From: Methanobacteriota archaeon
GTDB taxonomy: Archaea; Thermoplasmatota; Poseidoniia; Poseidoniales; Thalassarchaeaceae
DNA length: 43,309 bases
Direction of reading: 5' to 3'
Assembly: GCA_002712285.1 (NCBI GenBank)
Contig: PATC01000001.1
Location: 6,662 to 49,970 of the forward strand
Of the stretch, positions 25,828 through 34,701 are shown piece by piece. Position 1 is the first letter of the stretch; each line of letters opens with the position of its first letter. The notes under the pieces are model-generated. The model made no database searches. It worked only from the letters and a program-made list of their open reading frames with translations, and was not told the origin of the DNA. The position numbers were made by a program, and so were the translations under genes.

Positions 25828-28800
25828 ATGATGTCCCTAGCGAATGCCACGAATGATTCCAACAGGAGGCGGCGTCTTTCTTTCTTCTTAACAAGTCTGA
25901 TGCTAACCTCTCTCCTGATTGGGTTGGCCCCAAATGCTGTCGCGTCTCACGAAAAGACGTACCATACGACGAAGAACCCTACGACAATTGCCGCAGGTGA
26001 TCTTGACTGTGACGGAGATAATGATCTTGTGACTGGTTCTGAAATGGGTAACTTCCTTACAATCCTCTACAATGAGAATGGTGATTTTTCAGATCGACAG
26101 GATGTTTGGACGAATAACAATAATTCACGTCGTGCAGGATTCGCTGATATTGCAGATTCTAGTGATGTAGACATAGGTGACATTGATGACGACGGTAGTC
26201 CTGACATCATCTACTTCCAAGGAAATATCCGTACTGTCAGTGGCCCCTCAGTCATGGGTAACATCACAATTCTTTACGGCGATTGTGCTGGCGGTTGGAC
26301 CGCATCTAATCCGATTACTGTATCTCCAAATGCAATCGGAATTGAGGTTGCAGACATAGACGGAGACGGAAATGACGACATTGTTGGATTGTTCATTGAT
26401 GTCACCGTAGTGAACATGCAGTTAGCGATTTTCCGGGGCCCTGATCCAACTCAGGTCAACAATCAGGCTACGACCACAATGCCGCTTGGTGGCACCTCAG
26501 GTGCATATTACTATGATTTCGCACTGGGGTCATATGGCGAGACTGTTGCTGGAGGTGGGATTGGAACACCTGTTGGAGATTGTGAAGATCTAGATGCCTG
26601 GTTGATGACATCTCCTCCTTACAACGGTCCTCAATCAGGATTCGATCCTGGAAATTGGGATAACGTGACAATCATCGAATACGATTGCACTACGAACCAG
26701 TTTTACAATCCAAATACTGCTCCAAACAATGTTCACAAGTTCGCAATGGGAACAGACAATGATGGTAAAATCGACGTTGCAGATACTGATGGCGATACAG
26801 TCGTTGATATGGTTGCAATGAATGATGGCTGGGACCAGAACGTTACCTATGCCACTGGTGGTGGAACGACTTGGACCACTGGTAATCTTGCCTTCATCGG
26901 TGATTTTGTAGGTTCAGATGTCAGTATTGAAGACATCAATCAAGATGGTCACATGGACTTGGTCGTACCGAGCATGTTGACAGTTACTACCGTTACTTCT
27001 ACCGCATTGGGTAACAGTACTATCCTCTCTACAGACAATCTTCAGGACCAGAATACAGTTCAGATTATCTTATCCGATGGTTCGGGAGGTTGGGAGAGTC
27101 CTCAGTCCTTCGATGTCGGTCGTCGTCCAACTATGGCAATTGTTTCACAATTAACTGGTGGCTCTAGCAGTGCTCTTGACATCGCTGTTGGTCAGCGTGA
27201 CTATACATTCAGTTTCGTTGATGGTTCCTTATGGATTGATTCCAAGGGTTGGGGTGGAAGTGTAGATTCTGTTACGATTGTGCAACTGGATAACCAAGAT
27301 CTCGGTGTGACTGGCCTATCGGTCTCACCAGCAGCCTTCAATCCGTTTACTCAGAGTGCACAACTTGGTGCAGGAACTCGGAATGTGAATGTAACAGTTC
27401 GAAACACTGGTCTTGAAACAGTTAGTGGTTCAGCTGACGTCGAAGTTAAGGTTCGTGACATCCTCTCTGGTACTGACACAATTGTCTATGCCAATGATTT
27501 TGATGGCAATGTCGATTCCTCTAACTGTGCTGGATGTAATTTGGATGCAGTTTCTTACTCTGGTGAATGGGGCTCTGGAAGTTCATGGCACGTTGAGCAG
27601 GCATCAAATACATCCAACAAAGCAGATACACGCTTCGAAGCTCATGACAATCCTACTGGTTTCATGTGGGCCGGCCTAAGAGCTGCGAATTCTTCTGATG
27701 GAGGATCCCTAGAGACTGGATATTACAACAATATGGATGAAGCGTTCATTGTTGAGAACATCGATCTCAGGAATTCTGATACCGCAGCGATGGATATCGA
27801 CATGCTTTGTGCGGTTGGTTACTCGATGGTTTACTACAGCAGTACAGGTATTGCTAACCGTGTTCTTTACGATGATTCCTGCACAATTGATGTATGGTCT
27901 GAAGCAGATGGATGGGAGAGCGTTAGTTACTTCGGTGGTCACGACAATGATCGTGTGTTGTATATTCAAAATGGGTATGCTCCTGAGCGTGCAGTGAACA
28001 ACAACTTGTACTATCAAGGTACTATCTACAACTGGTTAAATCTAACAGGTGAAAATGCGATTGACCTAACAGAATGGGCTGGCGAAGTGGTCGATATCCG
28101 CTTCCGCTTCCGCACTGGTTTCGATGGTTCTGTAGGAACAGATGATGAAACAAACCAGACACAATGGGATGGTTTCGCTTTCGATAATCTCTCGATTCGA
28201 AAGACTGTTTCCTCATTCGGTGCTAGTCCTCAAGTTTCGTCACAAACCTTGACACTGAACAACTTCGCTCCAGGTGATGAGGAAATTGTAACACTCTCAG
28301 CGAATTTCGTTAACGGTACGACTTACTTGATTGAGACTTCAATTTCTTCCACAAGTGGAATAACTAATGGTGACGCTACGAATGACGATGCGAAGTTCAG
28401 CACTCTCGTTGAGAATCTGTATGATCCAGCGACTAGTGATATCACTTCACTCGAGAAGGGCGCACTGTACGCAGCAGATACCTACCCCATTGATGTGGAG
28501 GTCGTAAACCGTGGAAATACAGTTACTGACTTTGAGGTTGTAGCTAATGTCTACACTGCCCAGAGTTCAGAGCTCCTTTCCGAGGACTTTGAAGCCGGTT
28601 CAGGGGGCTTCCAGTTTGGTGATGATGGCGATAACTTTGGAGTAGTAATCGACGATACAGCTGCCAATGTCCAGAACTCACTTGTCCCTCAGAATCGCCC
28701 AGTATTCGAAGGTGCAGCTTACTGGTTTGGCGGTCCTGATGATGGATACGGTCAGGACTGGAATGAGACAATGAATCTAGCCACTATCGATCTCACGAAT

Positions 28801-31800
28801 ATGCAGGGCGACTTTGCATACCTAAACTTCGATTACTTTGCCGAGATGGAAGTCCTTGAAGACTCCAACGGAAACGTCGTTGGATGGACAGCTGAGACTG
28901 GACTTGAAACATCTTGGCGCTCTGGAAGTACTACCTACAATGGTGTCGTTTACGGTTCTTGGAACGATATTAACGAGAACGGTGTTCTAAACAATCAAAC
29001 CTGTGAGGATATCGATGATGATGGTTATCTCGATGAGGTTGAGACTTTCGGTGACCGCCCAGACGATGGTAACTATCGTGTTTGGTTCGACTCAGAGGGT
29101 CTCAAGAAGTCGGTAACTCTGGATCTCACTCACGTCTATCTGTTGAATACAACTAACACAAATTCGAATTTGTGGAGGACTGAGTGTTTGTCCTTTAGTG
29201 GTTTCGAGGTTGACTTTACGTGGCGATTCCAGTCCGATTCAAACGGTGCGACAGGTGCGAACGGTCTCGCAGGATTTGGATTGGATAATATCAGTGTAAC
29301 AGAGTTTACCTTCGTGCCTGATCAGACATACTCCACTACAGTAACAGGTCTTGATTCTCAAGAAGATCGCGTTGTAACTGTAGGTAATCACCCGTTTACC
29401 CAAGGTATCTACAGGATTGATGCAATCAGTGTGTTCGATAATACGACACAAGGAACTGATTGGTATGGTGCTCAAGAGCTCCTACTATCGAATAATCTCA
29501 CTCGTATTGTATTCGACGTGGCTTCAGTTGATGTCCTCCTTCGGCCACCCGATGTGCTATCTTGCGTTGAGGAGATTATCCCCTGCAGTTATCCAATTGA
29601 CGACGCTAAGAATCACGACTTCAGTCTCAGCCTCGATAATGGTGTCCTTGCAGGTGATTACAACATCATGATGTCAGTTGTCGATACCTCAACGAATACA
29701 GCAGTCGTAGGTTCCCCATTCAACTCAGAATCCGGATTGATTAGCCTAACTCCACACGAGAGAACGAATGTATCTTGGATTGCTGCATTCGATGGTTGGG
29801 CGGATGGAAAGGTGTACAATATCTCGTTCTATGCAGAACTTGCTGACGGAACACCTTCTGGAAATATGCATTACTTCAACATCCTCTTTGAGGATAATAT
29901 CGATGTTGCAATACTTTCCGCTCCTACCGATCAGGACCGTTTGAAGACGGTTCGTGAAGACCTTGAGGCTATGGGGATGACATATACTCAGTTTAAGCCA
30001 GACGACTGGGCTACTTATGTGAACTCAGACTGGATTGACCCGTTGAAGTACAACAAGGTCTTGCTTCCATGGCAGACTGAAAACAACGTTCTGAACGGGA
30101 ACTACTACAGTCGTCTTGCACTGGGCATTGGTGGCAATCCGTCGCCAACCATGGTCTTGACCAGTTACATGAATGGTGGTGGTACTGTGCAGATGCATCT
30201 TGGTCCGTATGCGGATTCTCCGCACAATGCTTACCTTAACAACAAGTTACCTTTCGGTATTGAGATTCAAGATCGCGACACAACGACTAACCCACAAGTA
30301 ACATACCAGGACATGACGATTCTAGATCCATATCACAATATGATGGAGGATATTGTTCCATCTTCATTTGTTGGTGTTAACAGCGGAAATTATGTCTCTA
30401 ACGCTGTAATCAATACTGGACAAACGGGTAACGATCAGATGCCATACATTTGTGGAGGTCCGATTACGAATCCACGAACTGGTTTTGATACATCTTTCCA
30501 CAACATAATTCAGGGACCTGAGTCATCTATGTCCCTCTTGGCAACTTGTGGATATGGATCAGGAGGTCTGATTGTTACTACTATTGATGTCGAGAATGAG
30601 GCAGTTACCAACAAGTATGGTGATACCACTTTCCCAATCCTGAGTAATTTGCTTTCATACCAAATGAACCCTTACCCATCTGGGTTTGGAATTGCTGGCG
30701 GAGATGACTGGAATTTGCTAATCAATGGCGAAGCGCCTGATTGGGATACAGTCAACGGAAACTATCAGCGAATGTATCTGAAGTCATCAGCAGAGCTTGA
30801 CTTCTCCTTTGAATCGACCGTATCTGGTCTTGATGCGAACTGGGAGATTCGTTCAGGTGATGCTTTCGATGTAACAAAGTGGGATGGTGGAGTACTACCT
30901 GCTGGCCAGTTTGATCATACTCCTGACGATTCACATACTGCATCTTTCTGCGTTCTTGATACTTCCTCATCGACGAACTGCAAGACAGATGCATCATGGA
31001 TTGTAACAATCTTCCTCCATGATTCGGCAGGTCATGTGCGCAAGGCGAGTATTGAGTTAGTCACTAATGATATTCAGGCTGATGAGGACCGTCCTATTGC
31101 TCACTTCTCAGTTGTGGATCGACTAGATACTTCTGGATACATCACTTCTCTCGATACATACGAAGTCAATGGAGAACAGTGGATGTTCTTCGAGATTCGT
31201 TGCCCTGGTGACGAGACAGATCCTTGTGAGCGACGTGTATATTTCGATGCAAGTGAGAGTTCTGACAATGATTCCACAGATGGAACCAGCGGTATCACTG
31301 AGTATGAGTGGAGAGTATACTCTGACCGCTACTACAACCAACTTCCAGGCTCTCCTTACCACGAGTATATCCGTGGAACGGATTCCTTCTCCTATGCGTT
31401 CAGAAATGTGACTGTTAATCCAAGTGGTATGAATAACGGTACTCCAATCCGAATTGATTTGACAGTTCAGGACCGAGCGAACAAGGACTCAGAGAAGTAC
31501 CGAATGTTCTTCCAAGTTGTCCCCGATAGTTTCGGTGATGCTGAAGCACAAGTTTCTATCACTAATCCATCAGCTGGAGATACACAATCCGGCGCCTTTG
31601 TATGGATTAACGGTAGTGTAACTAGCGGTGTCGAAGAGAACGATTTGTCAATCTATGTAGCACTCTCTGGTAGCGATTTGAATCTGACACCTACCCAACA
31701 ATTCGCAAGGGCCCAAGCGATGAAGTTCAACTCTTCAAGTAACCTCGCGAATGGTGAAGAATTCAGCCTAACTCTCAGTATTGAAGACCTCTACTTAGAG

Positions 31801-32229
31801 GGTCAAGGTGTATCTCAGACCGTTTACATCAAGATTCAGGAAGGTAACGATGGTGACCCTATCTATCAACAGATTCAGATTAATTTGATCCCATTGACAA
31901 ATGAAGATCCTTGTATAACGGATCCAAATGCTGAAGGTTGTGAAAACACAACAGATGGTGAGAATACCGAATCAGGTGGCGAATCAAGTCTCATGTTGAT
32001 TATCGCTATCATCGCTGTTGTTCTCTTGGGTATTGTGTTTGGAACAGTCCTACTTGTTCGTGGACGCGGTAAATCAGATGTTGATGTTGGAATGGGCGAG
32101 GTTACCTTTGGTGGTGTCGAAACCATGGATCCAAAGGAGGCATATGTCCAGCAGTTGATTGCTCAAGGCTATCCAGAGGAAACGGCTAGAGCATATGCTG
32201 AACAGTATGCGTCACATTTCCAACAGTGA
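25828..32229 (+). CDS. Giant secreted surface protein with FG-GAP/VCBS-like repeats, PKD-like domain and C-terminal anchor
   Basis: About 2133 aa. The ORF track starts inside the previous gene (25624); the ATG pair at 25828/25831 directly precedes a basic signal peptide (RRRRLSFFLTSLMLTSLLIG, cleavage near NAVASHEK). Residues about 45-430 contain FG-GAP/VCBS-like calcium loops (DLDCDGDNDLV, DIDDDGSPDII, DIDGDGNDDIV, DINQDGHMDLV). Then come CARDB-like segments (NVNVTVRNTGLETVSG), two jelly-roll-like modules starting YANDFDGNVD and LSEDFEAGSG, a possible alpha/beta domain near 29.9 kb (VAILSAPTDQDRLKTVREDL), a PKD-like domain (VYFDASESSDNDS), a transmembrane helix (LMLIIAIIAVVLLGIVFGTV) and a cytoplasmic tail. 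It probably forms a large adhesin or polymer-binding structure. Confidence 0.88.
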   Translation: MMSLANATNDSNRRRRLSFFLTSLMLTSLLIGLAPNAVASHEKTYHTTKNPTTIAAGDLDCDGDNDLVTGSEMGNFLTILYNENGDFSDRQDVWTNNNNSRRAGFADIADSSDVDIGDIDDDGSPDIIYFQGNIRTVSGPSVMGNITILYGDCAGGWTASNPITVSPNAIGIEVADIDGDGNDDIVGLFIDVTVVNMQLAIFRGPDPTQVNNQATTTMPLGGTSGAYYYDFALGSYGETVAGGGIGTPVGDCEDLDAWLMTSPPYNGPQSGFDPGNWDNVTIIEYDCTTNQFYNPNTAPNNVHKFAMGTDNDGKIDVADTDGDTVVDMVAMNDGWDQNVTYATGGGTTWTTGNLAFIGDFVGSDVSIEDINQDGHMDLVVPSMLTVTTVTSTALGNSTILSTDNLQDQNTVQIILSDGSGGWESPQSFDVGRRPTMAIVSQLTGGSSSALDIAVGQRDYTFSFVDGSLWIDSKGWGGSVDSVTIVQLDNQDLGVTGLSVSPAAFNPFTQSAQLGAGTRNVNVTVRNTGLETVSGSADVEVKVRDILSGTDTIVYANDFDGNVDSSNCAGCNLDAVSYSGEWGSGSSWHVEQASNTSNKADTRFEAHDNPTGFMWAGLRAANSSDGGSLETGYYNNMDEAFIVENIDLRNSDTAAMDIDMLCAVGYSMVYYSSTGIANRVLYDDSCTIDVWSEADGWESVSYFGGHDNDRVLYIQNGYAPERAVNNNLYYQGTIYNWLNLTGENAIDLTEWAGEVVDIRFRFRTGFDGSVGTDDETNQTQWDGFAFDNLSIRKTVSSFGASPQVSSQTLTLNNFAPGDEEIVTLSANFVNGTTYLIETSISSTSGITNGDATNDDAKFSTLVENLYDPATSDITSLEKGALYAADTYPIDVEVVNRGNTVTDFEVVANVYTAQSSELLSEDFEAGSGGFQFGDDGDNFGVVIDDTAANVQNSLVPQNRPVFEGAAYWFGGPDDGYGQDWNETMNLATIDLTNMQGDFAYLNFDYFAEMEVLEDSNGNVVGWTAETGLETSWRSGSTTYNGVVYGSWNDINENGVLNNQTCEDIDDDGYLDEVETFGDRPDDGNYRVWFDSEGLKKSVTLDLTHVYLLNTTNTNSNLWRTECLSFSGFEVDFTWRFQSDSNGATGANGLAGFGLDNISVTEFTFVPDQTYSTTVTGLDSQEDRVVTVGNHPFTQGIYRIDAISVFDNTTQGTDWYGAQELLLSNNLTRIVFDVASVDVLLRPPDVLSCVEEIIPCSYPIDDAKNHDFSLSLDNGVLAGDYNIMMSVVDTSTNTAVVGSPFNSESGLISLTPHERTNVSWIAAFDGWADGKVYNISFYAELADGTPSGNMHYFNILFEDNIDVAILSAPTDQDRLKTVREDLEAMGMTYTQFKPDDWATYVNSDWIDPLKYNKVLLPWQTENNVLNGNYYSRLALGIGGNPSPTMVLTSYMNGGGTVQMHLGPYADSPHNAYLNNKLPFGIEIQDRDTTTNPQVTYQDMTILDPYHNMMEDIVPSSFVGVNSGNYVSNAVINTGQTGNDQMPYICGGPITNPRTGFDTSFHNIIQGPESSMSLLATCGYGSGGLIVTTIDVENEAVTNKYGDTTFPILSNLLSYQMNPYPSGFGIAGGDDWNLLINGEAPDWDTVNGNYQRMYLKSSAELDFSFESTVSGLDANWEIRSGDAFDVTKWDGGVLPAGQFDHTPDDSHTASFCVLDTSSSTNCKTDASWIVTIFLHDSAGHVRKASIELVTNDIQADEDRPIAHFSVVDRLDTSGYITSLDTYEVNGEQWMFFEIRCPGDETDPCERRVYFDASESSDNDSTDGTSGITEYEWRVYSDRYYNQLPGSPYHEYIRGTDSFSYAFRNVTVNPSGMNNGTPIRIDLTVQDRANKDSEKYRMFFQVVPDSFGDAEAQVSITNPSAGDTQSGAFVWINGSVTSGVEENDLSIYVALSGSDLNLTPTQQFARAQAMKFNSSSNLANGEEFSLTLSIEDLYLEGQGVSQTVYIKIQEGNDGDPIYQQIQINLIPLTNEDPCITDPNAEGCENTTDGENTESGGESSLMLIIAIIAVVLLGIVFGTVLLVRGRGKSDVDVGMGEVTFGGVETMDPKEAYVQQLIAQGYPEETARAYAEQYASHFQQ

Positions 32230-32240
32230 CGAACTTAGAC

Positions 32241-32330
32241 TAGTAACCCCCATTTGGGGGTAATTCCCCCCGGCCGAGAGGCTCATGGTGCTGACGGAGG
32301 ACTAATGAACGAGAGTTTGGAGGCTCCAAC
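32241..32330 (+). promoter_or_regulatory. Structured leader of ahcY with alternative hairpins and a ribosome-site palindrome
   Basis: Three blocks CCCCC (32247), GGGGG (32256) and CCCCCC (32266) let the middle block pair with either flank, two mutually exclusive hairpins. A small GGCC-GAGA-GGCT hairpin with a GNRA loop follows at 32272-32283. Just before the ahcY ATG the palindrome TTGGAG-G-CTCCAA (32317-32329) contains the Shine-Dalgarno GGAGG, so it can hide it. The first hairpin might simply be the terminator of the giant gene. The regulatory meaning is inferred; the repeats are seen directly. Confidence 0.5.
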
Positions 32331-32373
32331 ATGGACAGAAGTGACTTGTATACCGTTGCTGATCTCTCTCTAG
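32305..32373 (+). CDS. Putative 22-codon upstream ORF overlapping ahcY start
   Basis: ATG at 32305 follows GGAGG by a few bases and opens a 22-codon frame (MNESLEAPTWTEVTC...) that ends at TAG 32371-32373, inside ahcY in another frame. Ribosomes translating it would run through the palindrome that covers the ahcY Shine-Dalgarno. It could couple or regulate ahcY translation. It is too short for coding statistics and could be chance. Confidence 0.3.
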   Translation: MNESLEAPTWTEVTCIPLLISL

Positions 32374-33596
32374 CTGATTCCGGAGCCAAGCGTGTTGATT
32401 GGGCTCGGACTAGGATGCCAGTTCTTCGCCTCTTACGCGAGCGTGCAGAACAGGAGAAACCTCTCGAAGGAATGCGTGTAGCCGGTTGTCTTCATGTTAC
32501 TAAGGAAACTGCTGTCCTTATCGAGACGATTGCTGCAGCTGGAGCTGAAGTTTCGTGGTCGGGATGTAATCCCCTCAGTACCCAGGATGATGTCGCAGCC
32601 TGGCTAGCATCTGAAGGATACAGTATCCATGCTTGGCACGGCCAATCCGTAGAGGACTTTTACCATTGTATCGACCGAACTCTTGAGTTCGCTCCAACAT
32701 TGACTCTTGATGATGGTGCGGATCTAATTTTCCGTGTTCATGATGCACGTAAGGATGTCCTCCCCTCGATTATTGGTGGAACTGAGGAGACGACTACAGG
32801 AGTCCATCGACTACGAGCGATGGCCGATCAAGGTGCACTTCTATACCCTGTGATTGCGGTAAATGATGCTAAGACTAAGTGGGACTTCGATAATGTCCAT
32901 GGTACTGGACAATCAACCTTGGATGGTATTTTGAGAGCGACTAGTGTTCTATTGGCTGGGAAAACTGTTGTTGTTGCAGGATATGGCCACTGTGGCCGCG
33001 GAGTCGCTCAACGTGCTCGAGGCATGGGTTCGAACGTCGTTGTAACTGAAGTTGATCCATTAGCTGCACTCCGAGCACATATGGATGGATTCCGTGTGAT
33101 GACCATGGATGAAGCTGCAGAGATTGGAGATCTCTTCTGTACTGCTACAGGTATGAAGGATATCATTTCTAGATCACAGTTCTCGAAGATGAAAGATGGT
33201 GCAATTGTCTGTAACACTGGTCATTATGACTGTGAAATCGTGATTGAAGATCTTGAAGATTTATCGACATCTGTTCGGACTATCCGTGATGATAATGAGG
33301 AATTCACACTTCCTGATGGTCGTCGGATATTCCTTCTCGCACGAGGCCGTCTGGTTAACCTAGCCGCTGCAGAAGGGCACCCTTCTGAAGTCATGGACAT
33401 GTCTTTTGCGAACCAGTTCCTGTCTTTGTGTCGTCTAGCAGCAGATGCATATACGATGGATGTAGCTGTTCATGATATCTCAATGGCTCAGGATTTGGAA
33501 CTTGCACAAACGAAATTGTTGGCTGAGGGTATTCAAATTGATTCACTCAGCTCGGATCAAATTGCCTACCGTGATTCCTACAACGAAGGGACTTGA
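32331..33596 (+). CDS. ahcY: Adenosylhomocysteinase (S-adenosylhomocysteine hydrolase)
   Basis: Reversibly splits S-adenosylhomocysteine to adenosine and homocysteine, relieving product inhibition of methyltransferases. Motifs: GCLHVTKETAVLIET, GGTEETTTGVHRL, PVIAVNDAKTKWDFDNVHGTGQS, the NAD site VVVAGYGHCGRGVAQRARGMG, and NTGHYDCEI near the active site. The 421-aa length matches archaeal and bacterial enzymes without the approximately 40-residue insertion of some bacteria. The ATG at 32331 follows GGAGG by about 7 nt. Convergent with the TPR membrane protein, with 7 bp between. Confidence 0.97.
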   Translation: MDRSDLYTVADLSLADSGAKRVDWARTRMPVLRLLRERAEQEKPLEGMRVAGCLHVTKETAVLIETIAAAGAEVSWSGCNPLSTQDDVAAWLASEGYSIHAWHGQSVEDFYHCIDRTLEFAPTLTLDDGADLIFRVHDARKDVLPSIIGGTEETTTGVHRLRAMADQGALLYPVIAVNDAKTKWDFDNVHGTGQSTLDGILRATSVLLAGKTVVVAGYGHCGRGVAQRARGMGSNVVVTEVDPLAALRAHMDGFRVMTMDEAAEIGDLFCTATGMKDIISRSQFSKMKDGAIVCNTGHYDCEIVIEDLEDLSTSVRTIRDDNEEFTLPDGRRIFLLARGRLVNLAAAEGHPSEVMDMSFANQFLSLCRLAADAYTMDVAVHDISMAQDLELAQTKLLAEGIQIDSLSSDQIAYRDSYNEGT

Positions 33597-33603
33597 GATT
33601 GAT

Positions 33604-34644
33604 TCATTCCTCTTCGGAAATTGTAAGAATCTCAGCCCATATTGGTAGCGTAAAAGTCCATTTCCGGCTCATGCGTTCCCCGTTTTCTATGATGCGATCA
33701 AGCCGTTCCATTGACGAGATTGATCTTTTATCTCGAAGTGCCCGATATAGGCGACTTTCCCGATATTCATTGGGTATGCAAAGTAAACCGCTAGAAAGCT
33801 CAGCATTGATTGCACGAGTCAATTCGTGAGCAGGGCGATTTAATCGGTGGACATGGCGCTTAACCCATCGACTTCCATAGAGAAAGGATGCAAAGATGAT
33901 TAAGAATCCAAGAACCATCGTCGAAAATCCGCCTGATAGGATTCCGTTGGTTTGTAACCATTGAAATCCAATAGCTTCAATCCACACAAGTGGCATCAAA
34001 AAGGTGAGTAACCAGAATGTTTCGGTCGTAGGCTTCCTACCTGAGAATGCTTTGATTCGAATCCACCCCTCATCGCTTGGATTGTTTGGACGAAAGAAAT
34101 CGGTACTATTTGCTGCAGCCATTTTGATCTGCTCGCTCATAGTTCTGAGGCGCATCATACTCTTTGGATCAGGCTGTTCCATGTTCTCTCCGAAAATCAG
34201 GTCAATTCGGTCAGCAGCCTCTGCATATTCGCCAAACTCGGCAAGAATAGCAACCTGTTCAACTAAAGGTACCACTGCTTTGGGATCAAAGGTTCTGCGT
34301 GAATCCCACCACTGTAGGGCGTCCTCAAACATTCCTAACTCATCAACCAACAACCGGCCTCCAATTGCCCACGCTTCCTCGTTTTCTGGGTTCTCTGCAA
34401 TAACAATTCGACACTTATGCAAACCTTTTGCAGCATCTTGTAGGCTCATTTTTGTGGGGCGGTCTCCTCTTGGCCCTGTACGACTGAAGAGTTCTCGAAT
34501 TTCTGACATTAGGGCATCTTCATGATGCGGATTAATCTCGAGTGCCTTGGCGCGTAATTCAACGAAATTATCGCGGTCTGCTAGATCTCTTGCTTCCATG
34601 GCATCCAACCAGACATCGTCAGCGCTGCGACTTTCATCCCCCAT
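33604..34644 (-). CDS. TPR-containing membrane protein, 346 aa
   Basis: The N-terminal about 180 residues are TPR-like helices (LRAKALEINPHHEDALMSEI, CRIVIAENPENEEAWAIGGRLL, VEQVAILAEFGEYAEAADRI). Two adjacent transmembrane helices follow (FWLLTFLMPLVWIEAIGF and GFSTMVLGFLIIFASFLYG), then a basic cytoplasmic tail. With no signal peptide, both ends probably face the cytoplasm. No enzyme motif is visible; a scaffold for a membrane complex is a guess. It is the last gene of the minus-strand run after the Gar1-like gene (57 bp gap). Confidence 0.75.
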   Translation of the reverse strand: MGDESRSADDVWLDAMEARDLADRDNFVELRAKALEINPHHEDALMSEIRELFSRTGPRGDRPTKMSLQDAAKGLHKCRIVIAENPENEEAWAIGGRLLVDELGMFEDALQWWDSRRTFDPKAVVPLVEQVAILAEFGEYAEAADRIDLIFGENMEQPDPKSMMRLRTMSEQIKMAAANSTDFFRPNNPSDEGWIRIKAFSGRKPTTETFWLLTFLMPLVWIEAIGFQWLQTNGILSGGFSTMVLGFLIIFASFLYGSRWVKRHVHRLNRPAHELTRAINAELSSGLLCIPNEYRESRLYRALRDKRSISSMERLDRIIENGERMSRKWTFTLPIWAEILTISEEE

Positions 34645-34701
34645 CTATATGCCTCCGTTACTCCGACACTGAGGATACGATTCATCACCTTATGCGTTGA
34701 A

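Noticed and set aside
32230-32330. Known SAH or TPP riboswitch upstream of ahcY
   Set aside because: CCGAGAGG and CTGACGG look vaguely similar to fragments of such switches, but the conserved core and stem order are absent.
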